NCBI GenBank assembly: GCA_030429345.1
Contig: JAUIFJ010000021.1
Location: 21,616 to 85,615 of the forward strand
DNA length: 64,000 nucleotides
Reading direction: 5' to 3'
Origin: a bacterium
GTDB lineage: Bacteria > CAIWAD01
Shown here: in pieces, positions 18,711-27,548 of the stretch
Layout of the letters: each line of letters starts with the position of its first letter
How positions within the stretch are numbered: the stretch's first letter is position 1
The notes under the pieces: generated by a model
Seen by the model: the letters and a program-made list of their open reading frames with translations, nothing else
Database searches by the model: none
Told to the model about the DNA's origin: nothing
Translations under genes and position numbers: made by a program

Positions 18711-19441
18711 GCCGATACTGGATCCCCCTTCTCCTGCTGGCCCTGTCGGCCTGCCGCGACGGGCATCAGGAACCGGGCAGCGCGGCCTGGGAACTGCTGG
18801 CCCAGTACCCGCTGAGCGTGCCCGAGCCTTCGGGCCTCTGCCTGGACCGGGAAAGCGGGTCCCTGTATACGGTGAGCGACGAGACCGGGCTGGTCTACCG
18901 CATGGACCTGGAAGGCCATGTGCTCCAGACCCTCTCCTGGACCGGCGACGATCCGGAAGGCATCTGCATCGATCCCCGCGACGGCAGCCTCTGGGTGGTC
19001 GTCGAAAGGCGGCGGCAGCTGGTGCGCCTCAGCCGGGCCGGCAGCGAACTGGAGCGCTGGAACATGGACCTGCCGGGTGCCGCCAACAGCGGCCTGGAAG
19101 GGGTCGCTGTCGAACCGGATGGCCACGCCCTTGTGGTACAGGAGAAGGACCCCGGCCAGCTGCTGCGCTGGCTGCCGGGCGAGGCCGAGCTGGAAGTGCA
19201 TCCGCTCGACTTTGCCAGGGACTACTCGGGACTGTGCCACGACCCGGAGCGGAACCGGCTCTATGTGCTTTCCGACGAGAGCGAGATCCTGGTCCGCCTG
19301 GACGCCGGGGGCATCGAGAAGCGCTGGGACCTGGGCCTGCGCCGCCTGGAAGGCGTCGCCATCGACGGAGACATCGCCTACCTGGTCAGCGACGCCCTGG
19401 CGCGTCTCTTCGTGATCCAACTGCACGAACACACGGAATAA
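18707..19441 (+). CDS. SdiA-regulated-type beta-propeller lipoprotein
   Basis: 244 residues. Lipobox LSAC follows a short hydrophobic leader (MSRYWIPLLLLALSAC). The rest consists of repeated propeller blades (PSGLCLDRESGSLYTVSDETG, DPEGICIDPRDGSLWVVVE, LEGVAVEPDG, LEGVAIDGDIAYLVSDA). The spacing and the EG(I/V)AV/D phrases match the SdiA-regulated (phytase-like/esterase-like) propeller family. Catalytic activity is not established for most members, so I assign no reaction. The ATG overlaps the stop of the upstream LTD gene, which suggests joint translation. Confidence 0.78.
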   Translation: MSRYWIPLLLLALSACRDGHQEPGSAAWELLAQYPLSVPEPSGLCLDRESGSLYTVSDETGLVYRMDLEGHVLQTLSWTGDDPEGICIDPRDGSLWVVVERRRQLVRLSRAGSELERWNMDLPGAANSGLEGVAVEPDGHALVVQEKDPGQLLRWLPGEAELEVHPLDFARDYSGLCHDPERNRLYVLSDESEILVRLDAGGIEKRWDLGLRRLEGVAIDGDIAYLVSDALARLFVIQLHEHTE

Positions 19442-19485
19442 ACAATACAGCACCATCCTGGATGCTGGACAGAGTGGAGACGCAG

Positions 19486-21162
19486 ATGCGCGGAATGTTA
19501 TTCCTGCTGCTGGGCCTGGCGTACTCGGCCGCGGCGCAGACCCTCGTGATCAACGAGTTCCTGGCTTCCAATTCGGCCCACGGCGCCGACGAGGCCGGCG
19601 AGTACGACGACTGGGTCGAGATCTATAATCCCGGCAGCGAGGCCGTCGACCTGGCCGGCCTCTGGTTCTCCGACACGGAAGGGATTGCCGGCACGCAGAT
19701 TCCCTTCGGCCAGCCCGAGCTGACGACGGTTCCCGCCGGCGGCTTCAAACTGGTCTGGTTCGACGAGGACCTGGACCAGGGCCCGCTGCACGTGGACGAC
19801 AAGCTGAGCGCCGGCGGCGAGGCGATCGTGATGCTCGCCGAGGACAGCCTGACCGTGATCGACAGCTATGTCTTCGAGGAACAGGACACGGACATCAGCG
19901 AGGGACGCAGCACGGACGGCGGCGAGACCTGGGACTTCTTCAACCTGCCGACCCCGGGCATCAGCAATACGGAATCACCATTGCCCGAGCTGAAGATCAA
20001 CGAGTTCCTGGCTTCCAATGTCAGCGGCATCCAGGACGACGACGAGGAATACGAGGACTGGCTGGAGATCTACAACGCCGGCGCATGGGCGGTGGACCTG
20101 GCGGGGTATCACGTCTCGACCAGCATGGGCAATACCGGCACGATGGTGCCTTCCGGCCAGCCCCTGCTGACGACCGTACCCGCCGGCGGCTTCCTGCTGC
20201 TCTGGATGGACGGGGAAACGGAGGAAGGCCTGACCCACATGGGGAACACGCTGAGCAGCGCCGGCGGCAGCATCGTGCTCTGGGCGCCCGACGGCGAGAC
20301 CGTCATCGACAGCTACAGCTACGAGGACCAGGACAACGACGTCAGCGAGGGACGGAGCAGCGACGGGGGAGCCGACTGGACCTTCTTCAGCTCTCCCACG
20401 CCCGGCGAATCCAATGGCGGCCCGCTCATGCAGACGCTCTGGATCAATGAGTACCTGGCCTCCAATGACTTCTGCTGCACGGACGAGAATGGTGAATATG
20501 ACGACTGGGCCGAGGTCTACAATCCCGGTCCCGACCCGGTCGACATGGCCGGCCTCTGGTTCAGCGACGACGCCAGCGAGCCGGCAACCCAGATTCCGGA
20601 GGGTTTTCCCGAGCTGACCGTCGTGCCGCCCGGAGGCTTCGCCGTGCTCTGGTTCGACGAGCAGCCCGAACAGGGGCCCTTGCACATCGACTCCAAACTG
20701 AGCGGGGACGGTGAGACCGTGGCCATGTTCCACCCGAACGGCGTGATCATGGAGGCCGTCGACTACGGCCCGCAGGTGACCGACCAGAGCGAGGGCCGTG
20801 AGACAGACGGCGGCGAGAGCTGGGTCTTCTTCCCCATGCCGACGCCCGGCGCCAGCAACCAGGCCACGGCCATCCACGCCGCTCCGGCGAGGCCGCAGGC
20901 CTTCGGCCTGGGCGCGGCCTATCCCAATCCCTTCAATCCCGCGACGACCGTGCGCTTCCGCCTGGCGGAAGCCGGCATGAGCGCTCTCCGCGTATACGAC
21001 CTGCAGGGAGCCCTGGTGCAGCGGATCGAGCTGGGTCCGCTCCCCGTCGGCGAGCACCGGCAGACACTGACCCTGCCGGCGGCGGCCGCTTCCGGACTGT
21101 ACCTGCTCGAGCTGCACAGCGGACAGATGCGTGATACGCAAAAGATCCTGTTGCTGAAATAG
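19486..21162 (+). CDS. Secreted lamin-tail-domain protein with NPFN sorting tail
   Basis: 558 residues. The start at 19486 is chosen because it begins a signal peptide (MRGMLFLLLGLAYSAAAQ) and has GGAG at a normal distance; the frame is open further upstream but only as a shadow of the propeller gene. Three LTD repeats begin at NEFLASNS, NEFLASNV and NEYLASND. The third has a vicinal Cys pair (DFCCTDENG). The last 85 residues form a FlgD-like tail from YPNPFNPATTV to DTQKILLLK. It is predicted to be secreted and held on the cell surface. Confidence 0.82.
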   Translation: MRGMLFLLLGLAYSAAAQTLVINEFLASNSAHGADEAGEYDDWVEIYNPGSEAVDLAGLWFSDTEGIAGTQIPFGQPELTTVPAGGFKLVWFDEDLDQGPLHVDDKLSAGGEAIVMLAEDSLTVIDSYVFEEQDTDISEGRSTDGGETWDFFNLPTPGISNTESPLPELKINEFLASNVSGIQDDDEEYEDWLEIYNAGAWAVDLAGYHVSTSMGNTGTMVPSGQPLLTTVPAGGFLLLWMDGETEEGLTHMGNTLSSAGGSIVLWAPDGETVIDSYSYEDQDNDVSEGRSSDGGADWTFFSSPTPGESNGGPLMQTLWINEYLASNDFCCTDENGEYDDWAEVYNPGPDPVDMAGLWFSDDASEPATQIPEGFPELTVVPPGGFAVLWFDEQPEQGPLHIDSKLSGDGETVAMFHPNGVIMEAVDYGPQVTDQSEGRETDGGESWVFFPMPTPGASNQATAIHAAPARPQAFGLGAAYPNPFNPATTVRFRLAEAGMSALRVYDLQGALVQRIELGPLPVGEHRQTLTLPAAAASGLYLLELHSGQMRDTQKILLLK

Positions 21163-21176
21163 AAAAAGGGGACACA

Positions 21177-23528
21177 ATGAAAGGACATGGAATGAAGCAT
21201 TTGCTTTGCCTGACCGCCCTGGTCGCGGCCTCGACGGTCCGTGCCGATGTGGTGATCAACGAGATCCACTACAATCCCGGCGCCGGCCTGGATGACGCGA
21301 ACTACGAGTGGTTCGAGCTGCACAACACCGGCGGAAGCTCCGTCGACCTGAGCGGCTGGAGCATCACCGACGACGTGCCCGCCGGCCACAGCGCCGTGAC
21401 ACACACCTTCGCCGGCGGCACTACGATCGCCGCGGGCGGCTACCTGGTGGTCGGCAGCAATCCTTCCGCCGTCGAGAGCTTCTACGGCATCAGCGGCGTG
21501 ATCCTCTGGGACAGCGGCGCGCTGGACAATGGCGACGACCCGATCGTGCTGCGCGACGCCGCGACGACCATCGTCGACCAGGTCTACTACCTGGACGACA
21601 GCGGCTGGCCCACGGCCTGCGACGGCGACGGCCCGAGCCTCGAACTGATCAACCCCGAGCTGGACAACGACAACTTCGCCGCCTGGGATGCCAGCGCCGT
21701 GGATCACGGCACACCCGGCGCCGCCAACAGCGTCTACACCAGCGACGCCGAGCCCGTCGCCGGCAACCTCTTCCACAGCCCGCAGAACCCGGGCACGGGC
21801 CAGATCGTCACGATCAACGTCGATGTCACCGACGACCAGGGCGTGAGCCAGGTGCTGTTGCGCTTCAATCCCGGCACGAGCGACCAGGCCGTGCTGATGT
21901 CGAACGGCGGCAGCGGTGACACTTGGACCGGCTTCATCGGCCCCTTCGCCGAGGGCAGCCTGGTCAGCGTGGCCATCGAGGTCACCGACAGCGGCAACCA
22001 GACGGTGACCTACCCCGGCCAGCTCAACACGGACGACTCCTACTTCTTCTACGTGACCGACAGTCCGCTGGCGGACGGCGACCTGGTCTTCAGCGAGTTC
22101 CAGTATACGGACGCCTGCTTCGGCAACCTGGACTGGGTCGAGCTCTACAACAACACGGCGGCCGCCATCGAGCTGGGCAGCTTCCAGTTCAAGGACGACC
22201 AGGACGATCACATCTTCGAGATTCCCGGCGGCACGACGATCGACGCCGGAGCCTACCTGGTGCTCGCCCAGGACGCGGCCCAGCTGACGCTGGACTACGG
22301 GGTCACGAACGTGGTCGGGGACATCGAGAACGGCCTGGGCAGCGGCGGCGACGCCCTGCGCCTCTTCGACATCAACGGCAACCTGCTGGACGCCGTGTAC
22401 TACGAGGTCGGCGTTAACGACTGGCCCGACGGCACGGTCGGCAACAGCGTGAGCCTGATCGACGTCAGCAGCGACAACAGCCTGGGCGCTTCCTGGGAAC
22501 TGAGCACCGCTCCCTGCGGCAGCCCCGGCGTGGCCAATGATGTAGACATCTTCGCCCCCTCCGTGCTCAGCGCCGGCGTGATCAACGACACCACCATCGA
22601 GCTCAGCTTCGACGAGGAGATGGATCCGGTCACCGCCGAGACCCTTTCCAACTACTCGCTGAGCGGCAATGCCTGCACCTCGGCCAGCCTGGTCGACCCG
22701 ATGACCGTCGAGCTGCAGTTCGGCATCCCCATCGGCCTGGGCTACTATGTGCTGCATGTGGAAAATGTCGAGGACCTGGCGGGCAATGCCGTTCCGGCCA
22801 GCGACATCTCCATCGCCTACGCCACGGCGGACGCCGTCGTGATCACCGAGATCCTGCAGAATCCCAGCGTCGACGACGACTTCGGCGAGTGGTTCGAGCT
22901 CTACAATCCCGGTGCGAGCCCGGTCAACCTGCGCGGCTGGATTCTCAGGGACTACGACACGGACAGCCACGTGATCAGTCCCGACGCCGACCTCTTCGTG
23001 ATGCCCGGCGAGTTCTTCGTGCTCGGCCGCAGCGGGGATACGACCTTCAACGGCGACTACGCGCCGGACTATGTCTACGGCGACGAGTTCCAGCTGGCGA
23101 ATGGTGCCGACGAGATCCAGCTGCTGGCAGGCCTGACCGTGATCGACGAATGCGCCTACGACGGCGGCAGCGAGTGGCCCGATCCCAACGGCATCTCCAT
23201 GGAGCTGATGGCCATTGGCCTGGACAACAATGTGGGCGCCAACTGGGGCGAAGCGACGACCGCCTTCGGCCTGGGCGACCTGGGCACGCCCGGTGCCTTC
23301 AACAGCATCTGGAGCCTGGAGGCTCCCGTGCTGACGATCACCTTCAGCGATCCCGACATCGAGCTCGACTGGAACGCCGTGCCTTTCGCCGCCGACTACC
23401 AGGTGCTGGTCTCCGATGGCCTGGGCCTGCCCTTCAGCGAGCTGGCCGTGACCACGGACACCTTCTACAGCTTCCCCGCCGGTCCTGCCGGCAGCGTCAA
23501 GCTCTACCAGGTGCTGCCGCGGCAGTAG
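21177..23528 (+). CDS. Secreted multi-domain LTD protein without sorting tail
   Basis: 783 residues from the ATG at 21177; a second ATG at 21192 (MKHLLCLTALVAASTVRA) gives a cleaner signal peptide, and both have a ribosome site. LTD domains begin at NEIHYNPGAG (about 25), FSEFQYTDAC (about 305) and TEILQNPSVD (about 560). A bacterial Ig-like segment at about 460-550 (LSAGVINDTTIELSFDEEM) and a fibronectin-like C-terminus (DIELDWNAVPFAADYQVLVSD) complete the protein. There is no NPFN tail, in contrast to the gene before it. It lies 14 bases after that gene and is followed by a strong terminator. Confidence 0.8.
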   Translation: MKGHGMKHLLCLTALVAASTVRADVVINEIHYNPGAGLDDANYEWFELHNTGGSSVDLSGWSITDDVPAGHSAVTHTFAGGTTIAAGGYLVVGSNPSAVESFYGISGVILWDSGALDNGDDPIVLRDAATTIVDQVYYLDDSGWPTACDGDGPSLELINPELDNDNFAAWDASAVDHGTPGAANSVYTSDAEPVAGNLFHSPQNPGTGQIVTINVDVTDDQGVSQVLLRFNPGTSDQAVLMSNGGSGDTWTGFIGPFAEGSLVSVAIEVTDSGNQTVTYPGQLNTDDSYFFYVTDSPLADGDLVFSEFQYTDACFGNLDWVELYNNTAAAIELGSFQFKDDQDDHIFEIPGGTTIDAGAYLVLAQDAAQLTLDYGVTNVVGDIENGLGSGGDALRLFDINGNLLDAVYYEVGVNDWPDGTVGNSVSLIDVSSDNSLGASWELSTAPCGSPGVANDVDIFAPSVLSAGVINDTTIELSFDEEMDPVTAETLSNYSLSGNACTSASLVDPMTVELQFGIPIGLGYYVLHVENVEDLAGNAVPASDISIAYATADAVVITEILQNPSVDDDFGEWFELYNPGASPVNLRGWILRDYDTDSHVISPDADLFVMPGEFFVLGRSGDTTFNGDYAPDYVYGDEFQLANGADEIQLLAGLTVIDECAYDGGSEWPDPNGISMELMAIGLDNNVGANWGEATTAFGLGDLGTPGAFNSIWSLEAPVLTITFSDPDIELDWNAVPFAADYQVLVSDGLGLPFSELAVTTDTFYSFPAGPAGSVKLYQVLPRQ

Positions 23529-23564
23529 ACCGACGCTTCATTCCCCTTCCGGGGAAATCGACCA

Positions 23565-23600
23565 CAAAGCCCCCGTTGCGTCGCCGCGGCGGGGGCTTTG
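23565..23600. terminator. Bidirectional terminator between convergent genes
   Basis: A GC-rich hairpin with AAAGCCCCCG and its complement CGGGGGCTTT around a short loop, flanked by A/T tracts on both sides. It separates the plus-strand LTD gene (ends 23528) from the minus-strand cupin gene (ends 23639) and can serve both. Confidence 0.8.
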
Positions 23601-23638
23601 CATTCCAGTCGTGTACCAGCCTGGGGGGGGAGCGGGCC

Positions 23639-24112
23639 TTATCCGTCCGTCGCCGGGCGGATGAATCGCTCCAGCTCCGGATCCATTTTCCGCAGGCGCT
23701 GCGCCTCCGGCCCTTCCGGATCGATCAGTTCGAAATCGGCGAAATCGAAGCCCGGTCCGACGCTGCAGCCGACCAGGGCTTCCGGCGCGGCGATGACTTC
23801 GGCGGCTTGCCAATAGCCGGCGGGCACCACGTGGCAGAAGCGCTCCTCGTTGCGCGAAAGCTCGACGCAGTCGATCTCATCCCCCCGACCGTCCCACTGG
23901 TAAAGGCGCAGGCCGCGCCCGCAGTAGAGACTCCAGACCTCGTCGGAACCCACCCGGTGGAAACGGCTGACTTCCCCGGGCGACAGTTCGAAGTAGATGT
24001 GCGTCAGCGCGTCGCGCGCCCGCCCGTTGTCGGCGAGTACCTTGCGCGGCGAGCGGAAGACTTCCTGGAAGCGGCCGCCTTCCGGATGGGGAAGCAGGTT
24101 GTCGGGGCGCAT
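23639..24112 (-). CDS. DUF985 cupin-fold protein
   Basis: 157 residues from the ATG at 24112, which has AAAGGAG upstream; the longer frame to 24253 crosses the divergent gene and is rejected. It shows the DUF985 pattern: HPEGGRFQEVFRS, then THIYFELSPGEVSRFHRVGSDEVWSLYCG, then LSRNEERFCHVVPAGYWQAAE and the closing GPGFDFADFELID. The His and Glu residues in FHRVGSDE would line the cupin pocket. The substrate is unknown. It is divergent from the VOC gene. Confidence 0.85.
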   Translation of the reverse strand: MRPDNLLPHPEGGRFQEVFRSPRKVLADNGRARDALTHIYFELSPGEVSRFHRVGSDEVWSLYCGRGLRLYQWDGRGDEIDCVELSRNEERFCHVVPAGYWQAAEVIAAPEALVGCSVGPGFDFADFELIDPEGPEAQRLRKMDPELERFIRPATDG

Positions 24113-24192
24113 GGGGGGCTCCTTTCCTAGCTTGCTCTGCGAGTACAGGCCAACTTGCCACTCCCCGCAGGATTTCCTTAGAGGAGAACACC

Positions 24193-24564
24193 GTGACTGA
24201 AAACTCCTGGTACGCGCGCCCGGTCTTCTTCGTGAAGGACTGCGAGGCTGCAAGGGCCTTCTACTCGAAGCTCGGATTCGCCGAAGAGTGGCGTTTCGAG
24301 GAGGATGGAACAGTCGTGGCCCTGCAGGTTCAGCGCGCGGGCGCGGAACTGATTCTCAACCGCAACCCGGAGCGCGCCGGCGGCGGGCGGCTCTTCCTCT
24401 CGCTGGAAGCGGGCGAAGCATCACGCTGCGAGAAGGAATTCGCGGCGAAGGATGTTCGCGTGTCACACGGGCACTGGGGCATGCCGGTCCTTGTGATCCA
24501 GGATCCGGACGGCAACGAGCTGCTGCTGACGGATGATGCCTGGCAGGAGGAACGCCCGGTGTGA
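24193..24564 (+). CDS. VOC-family (glyoxalase/bleomycin-resistance-like) protein
   Basis: 123 residues from a GTG start with GAGGAG upstream. The fold signature is visible as ARPVFFVKDCEAARAFYSKLGF at the start and MPVLVIQDPDGNELLL at the end, with the expected two beta-alpha-beta-beta-beta modules. The DPDGNELLL Glu is the usual metal ligand of the second module. The specific substrate (dioxygenase, glyoxalase or antibiotic binding) cannot be told. Confidence 0.82.
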   Translation: MTENSWYARPVFFVKDCEAARAFYSKLGFAEEWRFEEDGTVVALQVQRAGAELILNRNPERAGGGRLFLSLEAGEASRCEKEFAAKDVRVSHGHWGMPVLVIQDPDGNELLLTDDAWQEERPV

Positions 24565-24633
24565 TACTCGCCGGGTAGCGACAGGGTGTGGGTGAAACCT
24601 GCGGGCGCCTTGGGAACGGGTGGGGGTTTGCTT

Positions 24634-24705
24634 GCCGTCTCCGCGGGTTGGCATGCGCATTGACGCGTGTTGGAGGGTGCCACCGTCTCCGCGGGGTGGC
24701 ACCCG
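24634..24705. repeat. Pair of related GC-rich repeat units with hairpin
   Basis: Two copies of a unit related to CCGTCTCCGCGGGkTGGCAysCG lie at 24635-24657 and 24683-24705. The second is embedded in a hairpin with a 10-bp stem (GGGTGCCACC at 24675-24684 and its complement at 24695-24704). This looks like a small dispersed intergenic repeat and not a gene. Confidence 0.5.
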
Positions 24706-24759
24706 CGGCTACGATTCTGTCGCCGCTTCGCGGCTTTTCTGGAAGACGTTGATTTGCAG

Positions 24760-24809
24760 GGTGTGGAACACGCCAGGCTCTCCTGGAGAGGGTTGGCGTG
24801 TTCCACACC
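24760..24809 (-). terminator. Long hairpin at the end of the MBOAT/ligase/dehydrogenase operon
   Basis: A perfect 16-bp inverted repeat (GGTGTGGAACACGCCA at 24760-24775 and its complement at 24794-24809) with an 18-nt loop lies 12 bases after the stop codon at 24821. There is little T-run, so termination efficiency is uncertain. It could also be a small mobile palindrome. Confidence 0.55.
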
Positions 24810-24820
24810 ACATTTTGATT

Positions 24821-25981
24821 CTACGTTCCGCTTCCCATGCCCAGCCAGGCGGCGACGATGTTGATCATCATTTCGCTTGTGCCGGAATAGATCTTGCCGC
24901 CGATGGCGTCGCGCAGGACGCGCTCGACCTTGTACTCGGTGGTGAAGCCGTAGCCGCCGTGGATCTGGATGCAGCGCTCGGCGGCGTCGACGAAGGCTTC
25001 GCTGACGAAGAGCTTGGACAAGGCGGCGTCCTGTGAGACGCTGCGGCTCTTCTCCAGCCGGTCCGCGCTGCGGTAGACCATCAGGCGGCTGCTTTCCAGG
25101 TGCGCCTTGATGCGTGCCACATGCTCGCGGATCGCCGGGTAGCGCTCGATGGGGCGGCCGAACTGGCTGCGCGTGCGGGCGTAAGTCGTCGCCGTTTCCA
25201 GCAGGCGCTCCATGGCGCCCACGTGGATCGCCGAGAGCAGGGCCCGCTCCCAGTCCATGCTGTGGGTGAACATCGTCGCGCCGGCGCCTTCGCCACCCAG
25301 CATGTTCGCCGCGGGCACGCGGGCCTCCTGGAAACTGATCTCCCCGAAGGGCGAGGTGCGAATGCCCATCTTCTCGATCTTGCGGCTGCAGCTCACGCCG
25401 GGGGTGTCCATTTCGACGATGAAACAGCTCACGCCGCCGTGAAAGCCCTTCTCCGCGTCGGTCAACGCGAAGGCGACGAAGAGGTCGGCCACCGGCGCGT
25501 TGGTGATGAAGATCTTGTTCCCGGTCAGGACATAGTGCTCGCCGTCCTTCTCGGCCTTCGTCGTCATGGCGAAGGCGTCGGAACCCGTATTCGCCTCGGT
25601 CATGGCGTTGGAGGCGATCAGCGATCCGTCACACAGGCCGGGCAGGTATTTCCGCTTCTGCTCCTCCGTGCCGAACTTGTCAATGGGCACGGCGCAAGGC
25701 AGCATGTGGGCGCAGAGGCTGAAGAGCAGCCCGCCGTCCCAGCAGCCCTGGCCCAGGGCCTCCAGGGCGATCGCCGTCGACAGAGGGTCCAGTCCCCCGC
25801 CGCCGTACTCCTCGCTGACGGCGAGTCCGGGAATGCCCATCTCGCCCATCTTCTTCCACAGGTCGGCGGCGAAGACCTGCTCGCGGTCGCGGCTCTCCAG
25901 GTCGTCGTTCAGCTCCTGGCGCGCGAACTTGAGCAATGTCTCACGCAGGCTCTTCTGTTCTTCGGTGTACTCCAGGATCAT
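24821..25981 (-). CDS. Acyl-CoA-dehydrogenase-like flavoprotein, proposed prolyl-carrier-protein oxidase
   Basis: 386 residues from the ATG at 25981, which overlaps the ligase stop as ATGA. FAD-binding signatures of the acyl-CoA dehydrogenase fold are present: MTEANTGSD (127-135), NKIFITNA (155-162), RTRSQFGRPI and QIHGGYGFTTEY. The Glu of the common IYEGT motif, the base in medium-chain enzymes, is Ser here (S366 in KIYSGTSE). A Glu is kept in MDWER (E245), the position used by isovaleryl-CoA dehydrogenase. Flavoproteins that oxidise prolyl-carrier protein to pyrrolyl-carrier protein (PltE/RedW/CloN3/Bmp3) are relatives of this type. Context with a proline-type ligase and carrier supports that role; an ordinary acyl-CoA dehydrogenase is the alternative. 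Confidence 0.75.
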   Translation of the reverse strand: MILEYTEEQKSLRETLLKFARQELNDDLESRDREQVFAADLWKKMGEMGIPGLAVSEEYGGGGLDPLSTAIALEALGQGCWDGGLLFSLCAHMLPCAVPIDKFGTEEQKRKYLPGLCDGSLIASNAMTEANTGSDAFAMTTKAEKDGEHYVLTGNKIFITNAPVADLFVAFALTDAEKGFHGGVSCFIVEMDTPGVSCSRKIEKMGIRTSPFGEISFQEARVPAANMLGGEGAGATMFTHSMDWERALLSAIHVGAMERLLETATTYARTRSQFGRPIERYPAIREHVARIKAHLESSRLMVYRSADRLEKSRSVSQDAALSKLFVSEAFVDAAERCIQIHGGYGFTTEYKVERVLRDAIGGKIYSGTSEMMINIVAAWLGMGSGT

Positions 25982-27546
25982 GCAAGTCTCTCCTTCAGGC
26001 CCTGGTAATCGGTCTTGTCGGTGGAGGTCTTCGGCAGGCTGTCGAAGAAATGGAAGTCGTCGGGGATCATGTAGGACAGCAGGTTCTTCGCGCACCATCC
26101 CTTGAGGGCGATGATCGAGAGCCTCTCTCCGCTGCGGGTCGCCAGGCAGGCGCTGATGCGCACCTCGCCCTGGTCATTGGTCCGCGCCAGCACGGCGACC
26201 TCGCGCAGGTCCTCGTGCCGGTGCAGGGTGGCCTCGATCTCGCCCAGCTCGACCCGGTAGCCGCGCTTCTTGACCATGCGGTCGCGCCGGCCGGCGAAGA
26301 GCAGTTCGCCGTCCCCCGGATCACGAACCACGTCGCCCGTGTTGTACCAGCGTCGGCCGTCGATCTCGACGAAGGCCTGCGCGTCCAGCTGCGGCGCTTT
26401 CCAGTAGCCGCTCATCACGCCGGGTCCGTCGATCAGCAGCAGGCCCTCCTCCCCGGGCGTCACGGGGCGGTTGTCGTGATCCACGATCAGCGAGTCGTAG
26501 TGGGCGCAGACCCCACCGATCGGGTAGGGCGTATCACGGCTGTCGCCCTCCGGCCCCGGCAGGCGGTGCGCCGTGCAGACATTGGTCTCCGTCGGCCCGT
26601 AGAGATTCCAGTACTCCGGCTTCGGCAGCAGCTCGCGCAGCCGGCGCAGCTGCTGGATCGGGAAGACCTCGCCGGCGAAATTGACCAGGCGCAGCGCGCT
26701 GGTGTCCTGCTCGGCCAGGTTGCCGTAGTCCAGCATCAGGCTGAGGATCGAGGGAGTCGAATACCAGCAGGTAATGCCCTCGTCCTCCAGCAGCTCGCAG
26801 AGGCGGATCGGGTTCTTGCCGTCCTCCTCGCCGATCAGGTGCAGGCTGGCTCCGTGCAGCAGGGGCACATAGATGTCCAGGATGCTGAGGTCGAAATGAA
26901 AGGGCGCGTGGGAACTGAAACGGTCCTTCGGCGTCGGCGCGAAGGTCCGCGCGCACCAGTCGATGAAGGCCAATGCGGCCTGCTGGCTCACCTGGACGCC
27001 CTTGGGGTCCCCCGTGCTGCCGGAGGTATACAGGATGTAGGCCAGGTCCTGCGGATCCCGCGGCGTGGCAGGCTCCGTGCGCCCCCGCGGCGTGACACGG
27101 TGATCCGTCAGCAACTGCGGCAGGCTGGTCTCGCTGTCGGGGTTGACGCCGATGATCCGTGCGCGGTGTCCCAGTTCCTCGAGAGCCAGGCGCAGGTCCT
27201 CGACCCGGTGGGTCTGGCAGATGATCGTGTGGACCTCGCAATCACGGAAGATCCAGGCGGCGCGCTCGATCGGTCCGCCGGCGTCGACGGGCACATGGAC
27301 CGCCCCCAGCTTCTGCGCCGCGAAGAGGAAGGCCAGCGACTCCAGGGACTTGGGCAGGCAGATGCCCAGCCGTTCCCCGTTGAGCAGGCCGCCCTTGTAG
27401 AGCAGTTCCGCGCAGCGATCGACTCCGAGCACGAACTCGGCGTAGTTGGCTTCCCGGTCGCGGGCCGTGTCCCGAACGGCCAGCTCGTGGGGTGAAAGAC
27501 GGCCGCCCGCCTCGAGGCAGGCGTGCAGGGTGGCGGGTGCAGCCAT
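25978..27546 (-). CDS. Stand-alone amino-acid adenylation enzyme, proposed L-prolyl-AMP ligase
   Basis: 522 residues of the adenylate-forming family. The P-loop YTSGSTGDPKG lies at 173-183, followed by YGPTE (316-320), YNTGD (401-405) and the final catalytic Lys in TSTDKTDY (K511). Placing the nine specificity positions by eye against GrsA gives D219, L220, L223, Y262, N289, A291, L315, V323, C324. As I recall the PltF/RedM/CouN4 proline code (D-L-L-Y-L-A-L-V-C), this differs at one position. DltA (D-alanine ligase) has Cys where A291 is, so I do not call it DltA. It should load the adjacent carrier protein. Two bases separate it from the carrier gene, and it overlaps the dehydrogenase start. 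Confidence 0.82.
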   Translation of the reverse strand: MAAPATLHACLEAGGRLSPHELAVRDTARDREANYAEFVLGVDRCAELLYKGGLLNGERLGICLPKSLESLAFLFAAQKLGAVHVPVDAGGPIERAAWIFRDCEVHTIICQTHRVEDLRLALEELGHRARIIGVNPDSETSLPQLLTDHRVTPRGRTEPATPRDPQDLAYILYTSGSTGDPKGVQVSQQAALAFIDWCARTFAPTPKDRFSSHAPFHFDLSILDIYVPLLHGASLHLIGEEDGKNPIRLCELLEDEGITCWYSTPSILSLMLDYGNLAEQDTSALRLVNFAGEVFPIQQLRRLRELLPKPEYWNLYGPTETNVCTAHRLPGPEGDSRDTPYPIGGVCAHYDSLIVDHDNRPVTPGEEGLLLIDGPGVMSGYWKAPQLDAQAFVEIDGRRWYNTGDVVRDPGDGELLFAGRRDRMVKKRGYRVELGEIEATLHRHEDLREVAVLARTNDQGEVRISACLATRSGERLSIIALKGWCAKNLLSYMIPDDFHFFDSLPKTSTDKTDYQGLKERLA

Positions 27547-27548
27547 GG

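Noticed and set aside
18628-19485. Upstream extension of the LTD protein frame
   Set aside because: It overlaps the propeller lipoprotein in another frame, and a signal peptide with ribosome site begins at 19486.
25978-27546. Calling the ligase DltA (D-alanine ligase)
   Set aside because: Overall shape and operon logic are Dlt-like, but the position occupied by the D-Ala-selecting Cys in DltA is Ala, and the other specificity residues fit the proline ligase code.
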